DNA from: Urophycis tenuis
Lineage: Eukaryota; Chordata; Actinopteri; Gadiformes; Phycidae
Direction of reading: 5' to 3'
NCBI GenBank assembly: GCA_036785325.1
Contig: JAXIVH010000019.1
Span: forward strand, 484,840 to 548,839
Length of the DNA: 64,000 bases
Part shown: in pieces, positions 21,410 through 30,867 of the stretch
Layout: each line of letters starts with the position of its first letter
How positions within the stretch are numbered: the first letter of the stretch is position 1
Translations under genes and position numbers: made by a program
The notes under the pieces: model-generated
Seen by the model: the letters and a program-made list of their open reading frames with translations, nothing else
Databases searched by the model: none
What the model was told of the DNA's origin: nothing

Positions 21410-22612
21410 TGTAGCATGTGGAATTAGTTACGGGAGGGCAGTGTTTTAGGGTTCTCTCCCCTTGGTGCTTGGGTGACGTCATGATTAGCAGCAAGGAGGG
21501 GGGTTGTAATTTAGACGGGCATATGTACAAACACCTGGGGTCCTTAGCCAAGTAACTCGTCCATGCTACTAGCGAGGTGTTTGTGCGAGGCAGCGGTGTC
21601 GGTGCTGTGGCTTGGTCCAGGTATGTCTGAATGCACTTCTTCTGTGGCTCTTATTTTGTCTGTGCCAACTTATTTAAGTGGGTGTCTGTTTGTTTAGCGT
21701 GAGAGGGAGCCAGCGCAGATGTGGCCGGACAACGTGGGTAAACAACGTGGGTTCAGTGTGACTGCACTAACGCTGCCGCAGGTATGTGTAACCACGCCGA
21801 TACTCCTGATTATACAGTAACGCTATCGCGTCTTTTCGGCGCCGTGTGTTTAAGCAAGGGCTCTGTTGCAATGCACGTTGTGGGATGTGAACATCTGACG
21901 GTGTGTGTGTTTGTTTGTTTGTTTTTAGACCGACGCAGTTTTACGGTGTGCTAGCTGCTGTTCTTTTTAGATTGTTTGTATGCTTGTATGTGCTACTCCT
22001 GGTCATATGATTTTGATTTTCCCTCTAGCCGGTGGGCTGTCCGTTTGACTTGTCTGTGTTGCGAGCCACAGGTTAGAGGGGTTTTCTGTATTTTTGTTTT
22101 GTTTGTTTGTTTTGTTTTTTTTGTGTTTCCCCATAACCCTTAGTCTCCCCCTCTTAGCATCTGTCAAGCCATAGATCTTTAGAGGCACTGGGAAGCAGGT
22201 CTCCTTAATCACTACCTAGTGACAGAGTGCTGTGATGTGGTGTGGACTCGTGTCCTTAGTCACCACCAGTGTGTCTTCTTTTTGGAGTGGAAAAGTGAGG
22301 TTTGTAGTGTGTGCGTAATCGACTGTGTTGCCCGAAAAAAGGGGTGTGTGTTCACCTGTAAGAGACTAGCTTCCCGTAGTGTCCTCCTTTCTAGTGGTTT
22401 TGTCTAATTAACCTTCCCGTTGGGGTCGTCCCATTGTGTATTTATTGACCAACCTGTACCACCTCTATAATATTAAATAAAGAATCTGTAACTGTCCCTT
22501 ACCAGTGTTGGCATACTCATTGTTACACTCAGAGTTCCTCTTGCTTCGATGCCACTATATACTGGTTAACTCAAGGGGTGGCGTAGTCGGCATCCATTAG
22601 GAGGGTGCCACA
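21410..22612 (+). repeat. 3' LTR of the gypsy element
   Basis: TGTAGCATG to GTGCCACA, 1203 bp. By eye it is the same as the 5' LTR except A at 22602 where the 5' copy has G (15506). Confidence 0.93.
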
Positions 22613-22685
22613 TTTGTTTTGGCACCGCAGTGGTGAAACGAGACCCCTGCCAGAAGGAAACAGTTGAGCCTTTCGCAACATAGGT
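22613..22685 (+). pseudogene. 3' remainder of the degenerate LINE split by the gypsy
   Basis: Continues the LINE interrupted at 14313. The uninterrupted order is seen in unit 2 at 43187-43262. It is too short for a product. Confidence 0.5.
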
Positions 22686-22775
22686 GTGGTTACAGTTGAG
22701 GCGGAAGAATAACAAGTCAAAGAATGTCTTGTGTCATTCTTTGTCGTCTTATTCTTTCACCTCAACTGCAACCAC
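22686..22775. repeat. 90-bp foldback upstream of gene B
   Basis: GTGGTTACAGTTGAGG ... CCTCAACTGCAACCAC. The arms of about 40 bp pair with a few mismatches (AAGAATAA with TTATTCTT, AAAGAATG with CATTCTTT) around a loop of about 8 nt. It lies about 200 bp before the gene B start. It is either a tiny foldback transposon or a promoter structure. The same structure is upstream of B' (43264-43353). Confidence 0.75.
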
Positions 22776-22921
22776 AGTTGAGTTGTAGGTGTGCGGCCAA
22801 TATCACAAGTGATTTTGCAGTTCTCTGCTGGGTGTTGCATCATCCTAATGATAGTCACATGACTTCCAGAAGAGTGGCCACGGCACACAGGGGGGAGAGG
22901 GAGGGAGCGGGGACAGCTGGG

Positions 22922-22927
22922 TATAAG
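22922..22927 (+). promoter_or_regulatory. TATA-like element of gene B
   Basis: TATAAG in GGGTATAAGACTGG, 52 nt before the gene B ATG. It is conserved before B'. Gene C lacks an obvious equivalent. Confidence 0.55.
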
Positions 22928-22973
22928 ACTGGCAGGTGGATCTACAGGTGGTACCTGAAGTCTAGCCGTCAGG

Positions 22974-24374
22974 ATGGTCTCCTCTTCTCTGCTCTCGTGT
23001 CTCCTGGTGGTCTCTCTCTCAGGGATTCTCGCTCACAGTAAGGAAACTCCACATTCATTCACACGTCTCTCATGCCCGTTGCTTCCAGCGTGAAAACAGG
23101 TCATTTGCGTTTCCTGTCGATGAGAAAAACCCACTTTTGAGTTCAATCAACTTGAATCAACGTATGCATTGAGCATTTTGAGATGGTTTGTCCTTAAGTG
23201 TATCATTTAATCTTATTTATATAATTTATATAAATAAGATTAATATAATTTAATCTTATTTAGGTAAATCTATTTATTCTTTATTGTCTATAGTCAGTTT
23301 TTTTTATCGCACTCCTCTATCCCCTTGTACAGCTGGTCAATGTGAATTTCTCCTAAGGGGGATTTATTAAGGAATATCTTATCTTATCTTATCTTATCTT
23401 AAGTGTTTTTGTCTTAAGTGCCTGAATAATGATTGTGAAACAATGTTGAGGACTTGACCGTCTTAAGCACTGTTCTAAAGGAGCACCAGGTAACCGAGGA
23501 GAGCATTATGGTACTTTGTTTGGAAACCTCACTGAACAGTGAACATTGAGCCACACTTGGTCCACAACATGTCACTCTTCTGTGCTGCGTTTGGTCTTTA
23601 AAGAACTATCAACTGTGACCAGCTGCAACAATCTGCTGTCCTTCGATCTGGAGGTGAAGTACAACAAACCCAACAGAAAGGATGAGGTGTACTGTGCCCA
23701 AGCTAACATCAGAGGATCTCTGTTTGGGGCCTTGACCAGACTTGCCAACTCTCACTCGGACTTCAAGTAAGTCATGTTTGTCTGTTTGTCTTTGTTTGAC
23801 ACTTAGAGTCAGTCCAAGTCTACAACCCTAACCCTAACCCTGAGATCAGACTTGACATATTATCTTTATAAAAATAAAGTAGTTTTGTTCAAACTTAAAT
23901 TAAATTAAACCACACTGGTGTTTATTGGAGTGGTTGATCAGAGGCAAGAAGTGAAGCCTTTGTGACAACAGCTGACACAAAGGAGCCTGACTCTACCCTG
24001 ACGTGGAAGTGAAAGTGCCTCATGAATGCAGTCCCTTTCTTTTAGCCCCATCTGTCCTGTGGTCCACTCAGTGTGTTTCCTTGCAGTTTCACCTTCTCAG
24101 ACAACATAGACTACGGAGCATACCTGGAGAGCGTGAATGGTTTGTCTGGGAACAACCAAGATCACACCTACTGGGAGCTGCTGGTTCAGCTAGCGAACAA
24201 GACCATTATCAGGTCTAATGTTGGTAGGTGTGTGCGTTTATCTATGATGTATGATTTGTCATCTTCATACGAAACATACAGTTGTGAATGTTTGTGTGTG
24301 TTGCAGGGATCAGCTGCTGCATTCCTCAAGCCGAGGAGGTGGTGATCTTGAACTATACCACCTACACCGTCTAG
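22974..24374 (+). CDS. gene B: secreted transcobalamin beta-domain-only protein
   Basis: Four exons: 22974-23037, 23604-23766, 24087-24223 and 24307-24374. Introns are GT-AG with consistent phases 1, 2, 1; the product is 143 aa. Exon 1 encodes a signal peptide with hydrophobic core LLSCLLVVSLSGIL. Exon 2 encodes CNNLLSFDLEVKY and GSLFGALTRLANS. Exon 3 encodes NFTFSDNIDYGAYLESVNGL and HTYWELLVQLANKT. Exon 4 encodes GISCCIPQAEEVVILNYTTY. This is the layout of the C-terminal cap domain of transcobalamin, haptocorrin and intrinsic factor; the alpha-helical barrel is missing. Three N-glycosylation sequons are visible (NFT, NKT, NYT). Zebrafish has short genes named transcobalamin beta, but orthology is not claimed. 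The acceptor before exon 2 (TCTTTAAAG) is weak. Converges on gene C. Likely secreted; ligand unknown. Confidence 0.85.
23207..23243. repeat. perfect 37-bp AT palindrome in gene B intron 1
   Basis: TTAATCTTATTTATATAA, one T, then TTATATAAATAAGATTAA: 18-bp perfect arms. Copy at 43779-43815 in gene B'. It may extrude as a cruciform; no function is inferred. Confidence 0.85.
23300..23401 (+). mobile_element. retroposon 3' tail with (ATCTT)n in gene B intron 1
   Basis: TTGTACAGCTGGTCAATGTG then AATTTCTCCTAAGGGGGATT, ending in (ATCTT)n. This is the general form of fish LINE/SINE 3' ends. It is 5'-truncated and also present in intron 1 of B'. Confidence 0.55.
23825..23842. repeat. three CCCTAA units in gene B intron 2
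   Basis: AACCCTAACCCTAACCCT, telomere-type motif of three units only. Also in B' (44397-44414). Too short to be called an interstitial telomere. Confidence 0.6.
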
Positions 24375-25079
24375 ACAGAGATCACTTCACCTGATAAATC
24401 TCTCTGGGAGAGTAACCTTATTCACCTGACGGCCATCTTGGTTCTAAACACTCACAGAGTTTTCGCTCGTGTTTTGAGACAAGATGGCAGCTTGGGGAGA
24501 AAGGCCCGGAGTGTCCCACTGTCCCCGTGGACCGGGACAGTTCACCTCTCAATGTTTCCATTGTTTTGTCCTTCTTTTTCGCTGATTGTTTTACCCTGGC
24601 ATAAATTAAATACAAATAAATAAAAAAATATATTGAAAAAGGAATATAAACATATCAAATGCAATTCACAGCACCTGATATCACGAACTGAGAGATACTT
24701 ATTAGATGATAAAGTATTATTTATATAATAAATACCATGTATAAAGCAAACTATTACTCATTTATGTAATACAAATAGTACACAAGTATTGACCTGCTGT
24801 GTTATACTGTATTACCACACCTCACAATAGATGACTCTATGGAGCAACGCAGCAGAAGGCTTTTCTAAACTGCAATGGTGTGGAGGAAGGTATTCAGCTA
24901 TTTAATAATCATATTTCTCAGGTGATATAATGCTGTTTTTGTAATATTTCTGAGGTGTTTCTAAAAGCACACCTAGATGTAAGGGATTAAAGGTCAGTGC
25001 ATCTGGGTTCTCTGTGGGCCTTTGATTTGATTATTAATACCTGTTTTATTTTTCATTCTCAAAAGGATGTTTTGTTCTA
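24375..25079. other. intergenic between B and C, nothing recognised
   Basis: Mostly AT-rich. Unit 2 has an extra 150 bp here (45175-45328), between TGGCATA and TTAAATTAAATAC. No open frame or transposon ends could be supported. Confidence 0.5.
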
Positions 25080-25275
25080 TCCACATATTAATATGATTAA
25101 TGATGATGTTGATATGATCGATGCAGTTCACCAGTTTATCAACAGGGCTGTATAACTGTGTATCATCTGCAGCTATGGAACTAGCTGTAATCCCAGTATC
25201 ATCATATAAAGGCTAAACAGGGCCGGGCTCAAGATGGAGCCCTGTGGTACCCCGCATGTTGTTACATCTTACATT
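25080..25275 (-). pseudogene. L2-type RT fragment between genes B and C (unit 1)
   Basis: The minus strand reads GVPQGSILSPALFSLY from 25253 down to about 25206, then ADDTQLYSPVDKLVNCIDHI. These are RT motifs of a LINE around the YADD box, whose Tyr is replaced. It is a short orphan fragment. In unit 2 the same place carries a changed, perfectly palindromic sequence (45945-45982). Confidence 0.7.
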
Positions 25276-25409
25276 CATTCATAGCTGATGTGTTTATCTG
25301 TGTAGTTTGTTGACCTCTGGACATAACTGTTTTATTTATGAGCACATTAACATTTCAGGTGCTTCCCTGCAGTTTGTTACGATGGTGATTAGTCACCATC
25401 CTATTTCCT

Positions 25410-25500
25410 GCTGAACTGCAAAGGCAGAAAAAAACATAAGGCAGAAAAAAACATAATGCAGTAAAGACAATCATGATCTTTTTTAATCCAATCTAAGGAA
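25410..25500. repeat. paralogous tract shared with the A2 upstream region
   Basis: CCTATTTCCTGCTGAACTGC ... GGCAGAAAAAAACATAATGC ... CAATCATGATCTTTTTTAA matches 56725-56795 with mismatches. AAGGCAGAAAAAAACATA is duplicated here (25429-25458) but single in unit 2. It suggests shared ancestry of flanking DNA across the gene family. Confidence 0.6.
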
Positions 25501-25638
25501 AGAAGATTTGTGCCAGAATGCCAGTTGTCTTGATAATAGGCATCAACATTGTATCAACTGATTATTGATTATCCTTGTTCAAGAGTCCTATTTTCAGCAT
25601 GGAATGGGCTGCTTGTGATCCAAAGAAGTGATCTCTGT

Positions 25639-27118
25639 CTACCACTTGCTATAATTCAGGATAACCATCTCATTTACTTGAGGAATGTAGCAGCTGATCC
25701 CTGCAATACACACAAACATTCACAACTGTATGTTTCATATGGAGATGACAAATCATACATCGTAGATAAATGCACACACCTACCAACATTAGAGCTGATA
25801 ATGGTCTTGTTCGCTAGCTGCACCATCAGCTCCCAGTAAGTGTGGTCTTGTTTGTTCCCAAACAAACCATTCACGCTCTCCAGATACGCTCCATAGTCTA
25901 TGTTCTCTGAGACGGTGAAGCTGCAAGGAAACACACTTAGTGGACGACATAGGAAAGAAGGGGACTGCATTCATGAGACACTTTCAGATCCAGGTCAGGG
26001 TAGAGTCAGGCTCCTTCATGTCAGCTGTCGTCTCAAAGGCTTGCTGTGAACGTGACACCAAGCTTCCCTTCTTTCCTCTGAACATCACACACCAGTGAAA
26101 CAAAAGCACCTGTGTTTTTACATTTGATTTGAGTTAAAACTAAACGACTTGTCCGTTGACGTGATTGTAAGAAGAAGTTCAAAAGACTAAAGGAGACATG
26201 TGGTGGCTACTCTGGTCTCCTCAGGAGCTCCGTCCTGCATTCCGCTGCAGACTTCAGAGTGACACTCCGAACACAAACAAAACAACAAACATGTCTTACG
26301 TAAAGTCTGAGTGGGTGGACTTGGCCAGCCTGGTCATGGCCCCCAGCAGAGTGCCTCCCGGGGCGTTGTGTAGCAGGTACAGCTTCTTGTTGCTGTCGTG
26401 TTGGTTGTCTGTCACCACCAGGTGGAAGGGCACCTGGCCTACATCTGGTGACAGGTGAGACTTCTATGAAGACCAAACTTACAACACAACAGTCCCACAT
26501 TGTGGACAAAGAGTGGCTACTTTATTTGGTCTTCACTGAGGGTTCCAAGGAAACAACCCATAATACTATATCAAAGTCAAAGTCAACTTTATCGTCAATC
26601 CTACCATACAATTAGTGCAAGTAATTATACAGAGGATCGAAATTACATTTCTCCAAACTCCAAATGTGCAATAATTATAACGGACAACATATAACATCAA
26701 ACATAACAAATGACAAAATAGTGCAAAATATACACCCAGACAGTGTATATTTTGAATTATTAAAAAATTAAAACCCCAAAAACAACAACGCTATTATTAT
26801 TGTTATTCAAAAAGAATGAATAGACAGTACATATAGGAAGTAGGGAAGGTGCAATATGGCAATATTACTATATTAGTGATATTAGTAACTATACTATATT
26901 ATAATTCAAAACATGGAGACTTAAGGACTCAACTAAAATGCTAAATGCATACGTTGATTCAAATTGATTGAACTCGCCAACAGCAAACGCAAATGACCTG
27001 TTGTCACGCTAGAAGCATGTGAGAGACGTGTGAATGAGTGTGGAGTTTCCTTACTGTGAGTGAGGATCCCTGAGAGAGAGACCACCAGGAGACACGAGAG
27101 CAGAGCTGAGGAGACCAT
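25639..27118 (-). CDS. gene C: secreted transcobalamin beta-domain-only protein
   Basis: Minus-strand exons 27118-27055, 26444-26300, 25920-25784 and 25700-25639. All introns are GT-AG, phases 1, 2, 1; 135 aa, stop TAG. The signal peptide is almost the same as in gene B (MVSSALLSCLLVVSLSGIL). The mature part differs in exon 2 (VPFHLVVTDNQHDSNKKLYL, then GGTLLGAMTRLAKSTHSDF). It stays close in exon 3 (FTVSENIDYGAYLESVNGLF, then HTYWELMVQLANKT) and exon 4 (GISCYIPQVNEMVILNYSKW). The exon 2 strand is more typical of the family than in B and lacks both exon 2 cysteines of B. NKT and NYS are sequons. No TATA box is visible. It points toward gene B, so the two are convergent with 1.26 kb between stops. 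Predicted secreted; ligand not inferable. Confidence 0.85.
26573..26735 (-). mobile_element. LINE/SINE 3' end in gene C intron 1
   Basis: Read on the minus strand it ends in ACGATAAAGTTGACTTTGAC and TTTGATA, a tail form common in fish retroposons. Copy in gene C' (47275-47440). 5' end truncated, no coding. Confidence 0.6.
26755..26826. repeat. duplicate of 27385-27448 inserted in gene C intron 1, unit 1 only
   Basis: ATTAAAACCCCAAAAACAAC then GCTATTATTATTGTTATTCA and AAAAGAATGAATA occur here and again about 630 bp downstream. Unit 2 has only the downstream copy (48017-48072). Confidence 0.7.
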
Positions 27119-27235
27119 CCTGACGAACTGGACTAAGACCCGGTGTGCCTGGTTGCTACACAGTGTGAGCCCCCCCCCGGTCTGCGTCAGACCCAACGCT
27201 GGCCGGGAAGTCATGTGACCATCAGCAGCACACAC

Positions 27236-28178
27236 CAGGCTTCAAGGTCAGACACGGTACTTAAACATGATAACAATATTTACAATAGGATTATAATAAG
27301 ATTATAATGATATGCCACCTGGTACACCAGGGACCTTCAATAAGGTTAGTTAGGGGGGCAGTTTACAGCTCCACAACATGTTGGGCCACAATTAAAACCC
27401 CAAAACAACAACGCTATTATTATTGTTATTCAAAAAGAATGAATAATAACCTTAGTTACATGTTTTTCAAGTTTACTCAATCGCCCAGTCAAATCAATTT
27501 GTTTAATGATTTATCAGTCAGTACATTTAGATATTTGGCCAACAGTATCTGGCCTGTTCTAACTAGTGTCCCCCATGTCCTGCCTCAGGGCTCAGGGGCC
27601 CTCACCTCATCTCAGTCCTGTCAGCGGCCACTGGGCCCCGGCCTCCTGCTCCGCCCTGCAAAACGCCCCCACATGGTGTCCACATTGTGACAGCCTTCTC
27701 CAGGCTCTTGTGAAAAGCTCACGTCTCAAGAGACTCTGGTTCTCAGGCGCCTCCCTCACTTGTCTTGCCTTGTCTTTGCCCCATTCTGCCATGATGACTT
27801 CCTCCCCGAATTTGAAAGTGTTGTAACATACAATGAAGTGTTGTCAATGCTGAAGCTGCAGCCCTCTTCAGTGTTCTGGCTGTGGTCATTGACTTGGATG
27901 CTCCAGGGTCCTATGTCTGCAGCACCACGCCCAAACCCTTCCTGCGCATGATTGACATGATTCAGGTTATTGTAAGCAACTGTGTCCAGCAAATTACTCT
28001 TCAAAAGAGGAAGTTCAGGGGATTAGTTTGATGCCTCAATGACCCTTGACCTCTGTGTGCCACTCCATGACCCTGCCTCACCAACAGGTTACTGATGTTG
28101 TACTGCCATGTTTCCATTGCAGAAAAATCAAAACACTTAATGGTTTCAAACTTGCAAGGGGAGGGAGGGTGTGCGCGC
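27236..28178. other. intergenic 5' of gene C, no gene recognised
   Basis: Contains a 63-codon plus frame and an 82-codon minus frame (27756-28004). Neither has splice context or similarity I recognise, and both are shared with unit 2, so sequence retention is uninformative. Confidence 0.45.
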
Positions 28179-28212
28179 CCAGACACACACACACACACAC
28201 ACACACATACAC
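28179..28212. repeat. (CA)n microsatellite abutting the Gmr1-like LTR
   Basis: About 17 CA units end where the LTR starts (TGTGGCAACC). Same arrangement at 48807-48837. Confidence 0.85.
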
Positions 28213-29150
28213 TGTGGCAACCCGGGCCGTACACAGAGGCCCTGGCGGCCCAGGGGACAGGTCAGGCAGGGAGTTTACCACCTTTTTCCCCCAGAGGGCG
28301 CTGGGGATCGCTTTAGAGGGGCACCACTTAGGATAATGGGAAACACCTGCGCAGGAGGAAGGTGATCAACTGCAGGTGAGTATAAAAGTAGAAAAAGAAG
28401 TTATGTCTGGAGTCTCCAATGTCGTTGCAGTGAGAGGCGACAGTCCGGACCAGGTCTCACAGGTCGGGGACGACCCATTCCCCAAGCATCCGGACTAAGG
28501 GGACGAGAGCGGACGGGAGTACCTACCGAGGCTCAGGGAGCCCGAACTTTATTTTATAGTTCTTCTACGGGACAATAGTCAGCCCGTATTTTGTGTTGGA
28601 CCAAATAAATGCGCCTTGGTGCGGCTTTTTCGGCAGCAGAGACTTGTGGTGATTTGGGGGACGGGGACGCTTCGGTGCCGGGGTACCACATATGGTGGAG
28701 AACGCAGGCTATCCAACCGGCTACTGAGTTCATTTTTTACTCTTTTTTTTTTCCTGGTGGAACACCCGACCCCGAATCGGGATCCCGACGGAGCCGCAAT
28801 CGCGGCTGCCGCATTGAGGGACGCTGTCGAGGAACGTGCCCTCCTCCGACAAGCGGTCCTATGGCTCGAAATGCGCACAGCGCCCGCCTCAACGATCTCG
28901 GCGCCCACCAGCCGCCTCACCAAACTAGGTCCAGAGGATGACGTGGAGGCATACCTCGAGATATTCGAGAGGACGGCCCGGGGAGAGGGCTGGCCAGAGG
29001 AACAGTGGCCCACATTCTGGCCCCCTTCCTCACGGGACCCGCCCAGCAGGCGGGTCAGGATTCACCACCAGAACAGGCAAGTCGGTACTCCACTCTAAAG
29101 CAGGCAGCCCTGGCGTACTATGGACACAGTCTTGCTGCCCGGGCCCAGCG
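28213..29150 (+). mobile_element. 5' end of a Gmr1-like gypsy, cut by the duplication junction (unit 1)
   Basis: The 478-bp LTR (28213-28690, TGTGGCAACC to GGGTACCACA) contains a polyadenylation signal in CCAAATAAATG near 28600. It is followed by a gag remnant (28790-29150): ALRDAVEERALLRQAVLWLE and LGPEDDVEAYLEIFERTAR. The element stops abruptly at ...GGGCCCAGCG (29150), where the second duplication unit begins. The rest of it is only present after unit 2. Confidence 0.85.
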
Positions 29151-29606
29151 GTAAGACACAACAAAAGACCACCTGGTAAATTCTGGTCAATTAGAAAGAT
29201 GGAAAAACTCACCCTACCTAGTTTGAGTTATTATAGTTACCATTATGTTATTCTCTATCATTGTTACATTATAATATAGAATATATTATTCATCAACATC
29301 ACCCTAACCCTCACTGGTATATGAAGTACTTTAATAATGTCCACATCTTGCAACACTTAGTCTCGCCATCCTCCAGGGTCCTGCCAGGTTGGGTGAAATA
29401 TCAAACCATGTGCAGACATGTCTTTCTTGTTTGGAATCAAGAAGACTGGAGGAAACAATGAAATCCTGTCACAAGAGAGCAGGAAACACAGCGGTGAGCT
29501 GTGGGTGGCTCCAGCAAATACATTTTGTTTGTGAAAGGAGTCGCAGGAATGTTGCTGTTGGTGAGTACGTAAGGAATTAGAACTTGTGTTGTAGCTTTTC
29601 AGTTGG

Positions 29607-30866
29607 TAGAGCTAACTCATACAGTTAGTAGTCGCTCTCTGCTGTATGAGCTAACTCATACAGTGAGTAGTCGCTCTCTGCTGTATGAGCAAACTCATAC
29701 AGTTAATAGTCACTATCTGCTGTATGAGCTAACTCATACAGTGAGTAGTCACTCTCTGTTGTATGAGCTAACTCATACAGTTAGTAGTCACTCTCTGCTG
29801 TATGAGCTAACTTATACTCTCTGCTGTATGAGCTAACTCATACAGTTAGTAGTCACTCTCTGCTGTATGAGCTAACTCATATAGTGAGTAGTCACTCTCT
29901 GTTGTATGAGCTAACTCATACAGTGAGTAGTCTCTCTCTGTTGTATGAGCTAACTCATACAGTAGTAGTCGCTCTCTGCTGTATGAGCTAACTCATACAG
30001 TTAGTAGTCGCTCTCTGCTGTATGAGCTAACTCATACAGTTAGTAGTCGCTCTCTGTTGTATGAGCTAACTCATACAGTTAGTAGTTGCTCTCTGCTGTA
30101 TGAGCTAACTCATAGAGTTAATAGTCACTCTCTGCTGTATGAGCTAACTCATACAGTTAGTAGTCACTCTCTGTTGTATGAGCTAACTCATACAGTTAGT
30201 CGTCACTCTCTGCTGTATGAGCTAACTCATACAGTTAGTAGTCACTCTCTGCTGTATGAGCTAACTCATACAGTTAGTAGTCACTCTCTGTTGTATGAGC
30301 TAACTCATACAGTTAGTAGTCGCTCTCTGCTGTATGAGCTAACTCATACAGTTAGTAGTCACTCTCTGTTGTATGAGCTTACTCATACAGTTAGTCGTCA
30401 CTCTCTGCTGTATGAGCTAACTCATACAGTTAGTTTTCACTCTCTGCTGTATGAGCTAACTCATACAGTTAGTAGTCACTCTCTGCTGTATGAGCTAACT
30501 CATACAGTTAGTAGTCACTCTCTGCTGTATGAGCTAACTCATAGAGTTAGTAGTCACTCTCTGCTGTATGAGCTAACTCATACAGTTAGTAGTCACTCTC
30601 TGTTGTATGAGCTAACTCATACAGTTAGTAGTCGCTCTCTGCTGTATGAGCTAACTCATACAGTTAGTAGTCACTCTCTGTTGTATGAGCTAACTCATAC
30701 AGTTAGTCATCACTCTCTGCTGTATGAGCTAACTCATAAAGTTAGTAGTCACTCTGCTCTATGAGCTAACTCATACAGTTAGTCACTCTCTGCTGTATAA
30801 GCTAACTCATACAGTTAGTAGTCACTCTGCTGTATGAGCTAACTCATACAGTTAGTAGTCACTCTA
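29607..30866. repeat. 39-bp minisatellite expanded to about 32 copies (unit 2)
   Basis: Same unit as 5606-5757. Because 39 is a multiple of three, one frame stays open for 235 codons (30057-30764) repeating YELTHTVSSHSLL. This is a repeat artefact with no flanking gene signals. Copies contain variants of one to three bases and some shortened units. Confidence 0.95.
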
Positions 30867-30867
30867 A

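Larger units (their letters stand above)
14314..22612 (+). mobile_element. Ty3/gypsy LTR retrotransposon, young, inserted only in unit 1
   Basis: 8299-bp element with two 1203-bp LTRs (14314-15516 and 21410-22612), a primer-binding-site candidate, gag, PR-RT-RNase H, integrase, a nested DNA-transposon remnant and a polypurine tract. Unit 2 has the unoccupied site (TTCTCTGTTTTGGCACC at about 43187). By eye the LTRs differ at one position (G at 15506, A at 22602). The flanks TCTG and TTTG may be a 4-bp target duplication with one change. The only obvious coding defect is a frame break between RNase H and integrase near 19085. Confidence 0.93.
5152..29150 (+). repeat. tandem segmental duplication, unit 1 (24.0 kb with later insertions)
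   Basis: Sequence from 5152 onward matches 29151 onward in the same order and orientation through the whole unit, with only scattered differences. The unit ends inside a gypsy gag region. At 29151-29152 the GT shared by ...CCCAGCG|GT and GT|AAGACACAAC marks the junction. Differences from unit 2 are insertions at 6057-6124, 9397-10451 and 14314-22612, plus a short form of the 39-bp minisatellite. Confidence 0.9.

Noticed and set aside
23825..23842. Interstitial telomere
   Set aside because: Only three CCCTAA units inside an intron; chance or a small repeat is sufficient.
27756..28004. 82-codon minus frame considered as an alpha-domain exon of a cobalamin binder
   Set aside because: No alpha-domain motif, no convincing splice sites in phase and no support beyond openness.
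30057..30764. 235-codon repeat protein with a 13-residue unit
   Set aside because: Artefact of a 39-bp minisatellite. Absent in the unit 1 copy, where the array is short.
29607..30866. CRISPR-like array
   Set aside because: Units are contiguous with no unique spacers, in vertebrate-type DNA.
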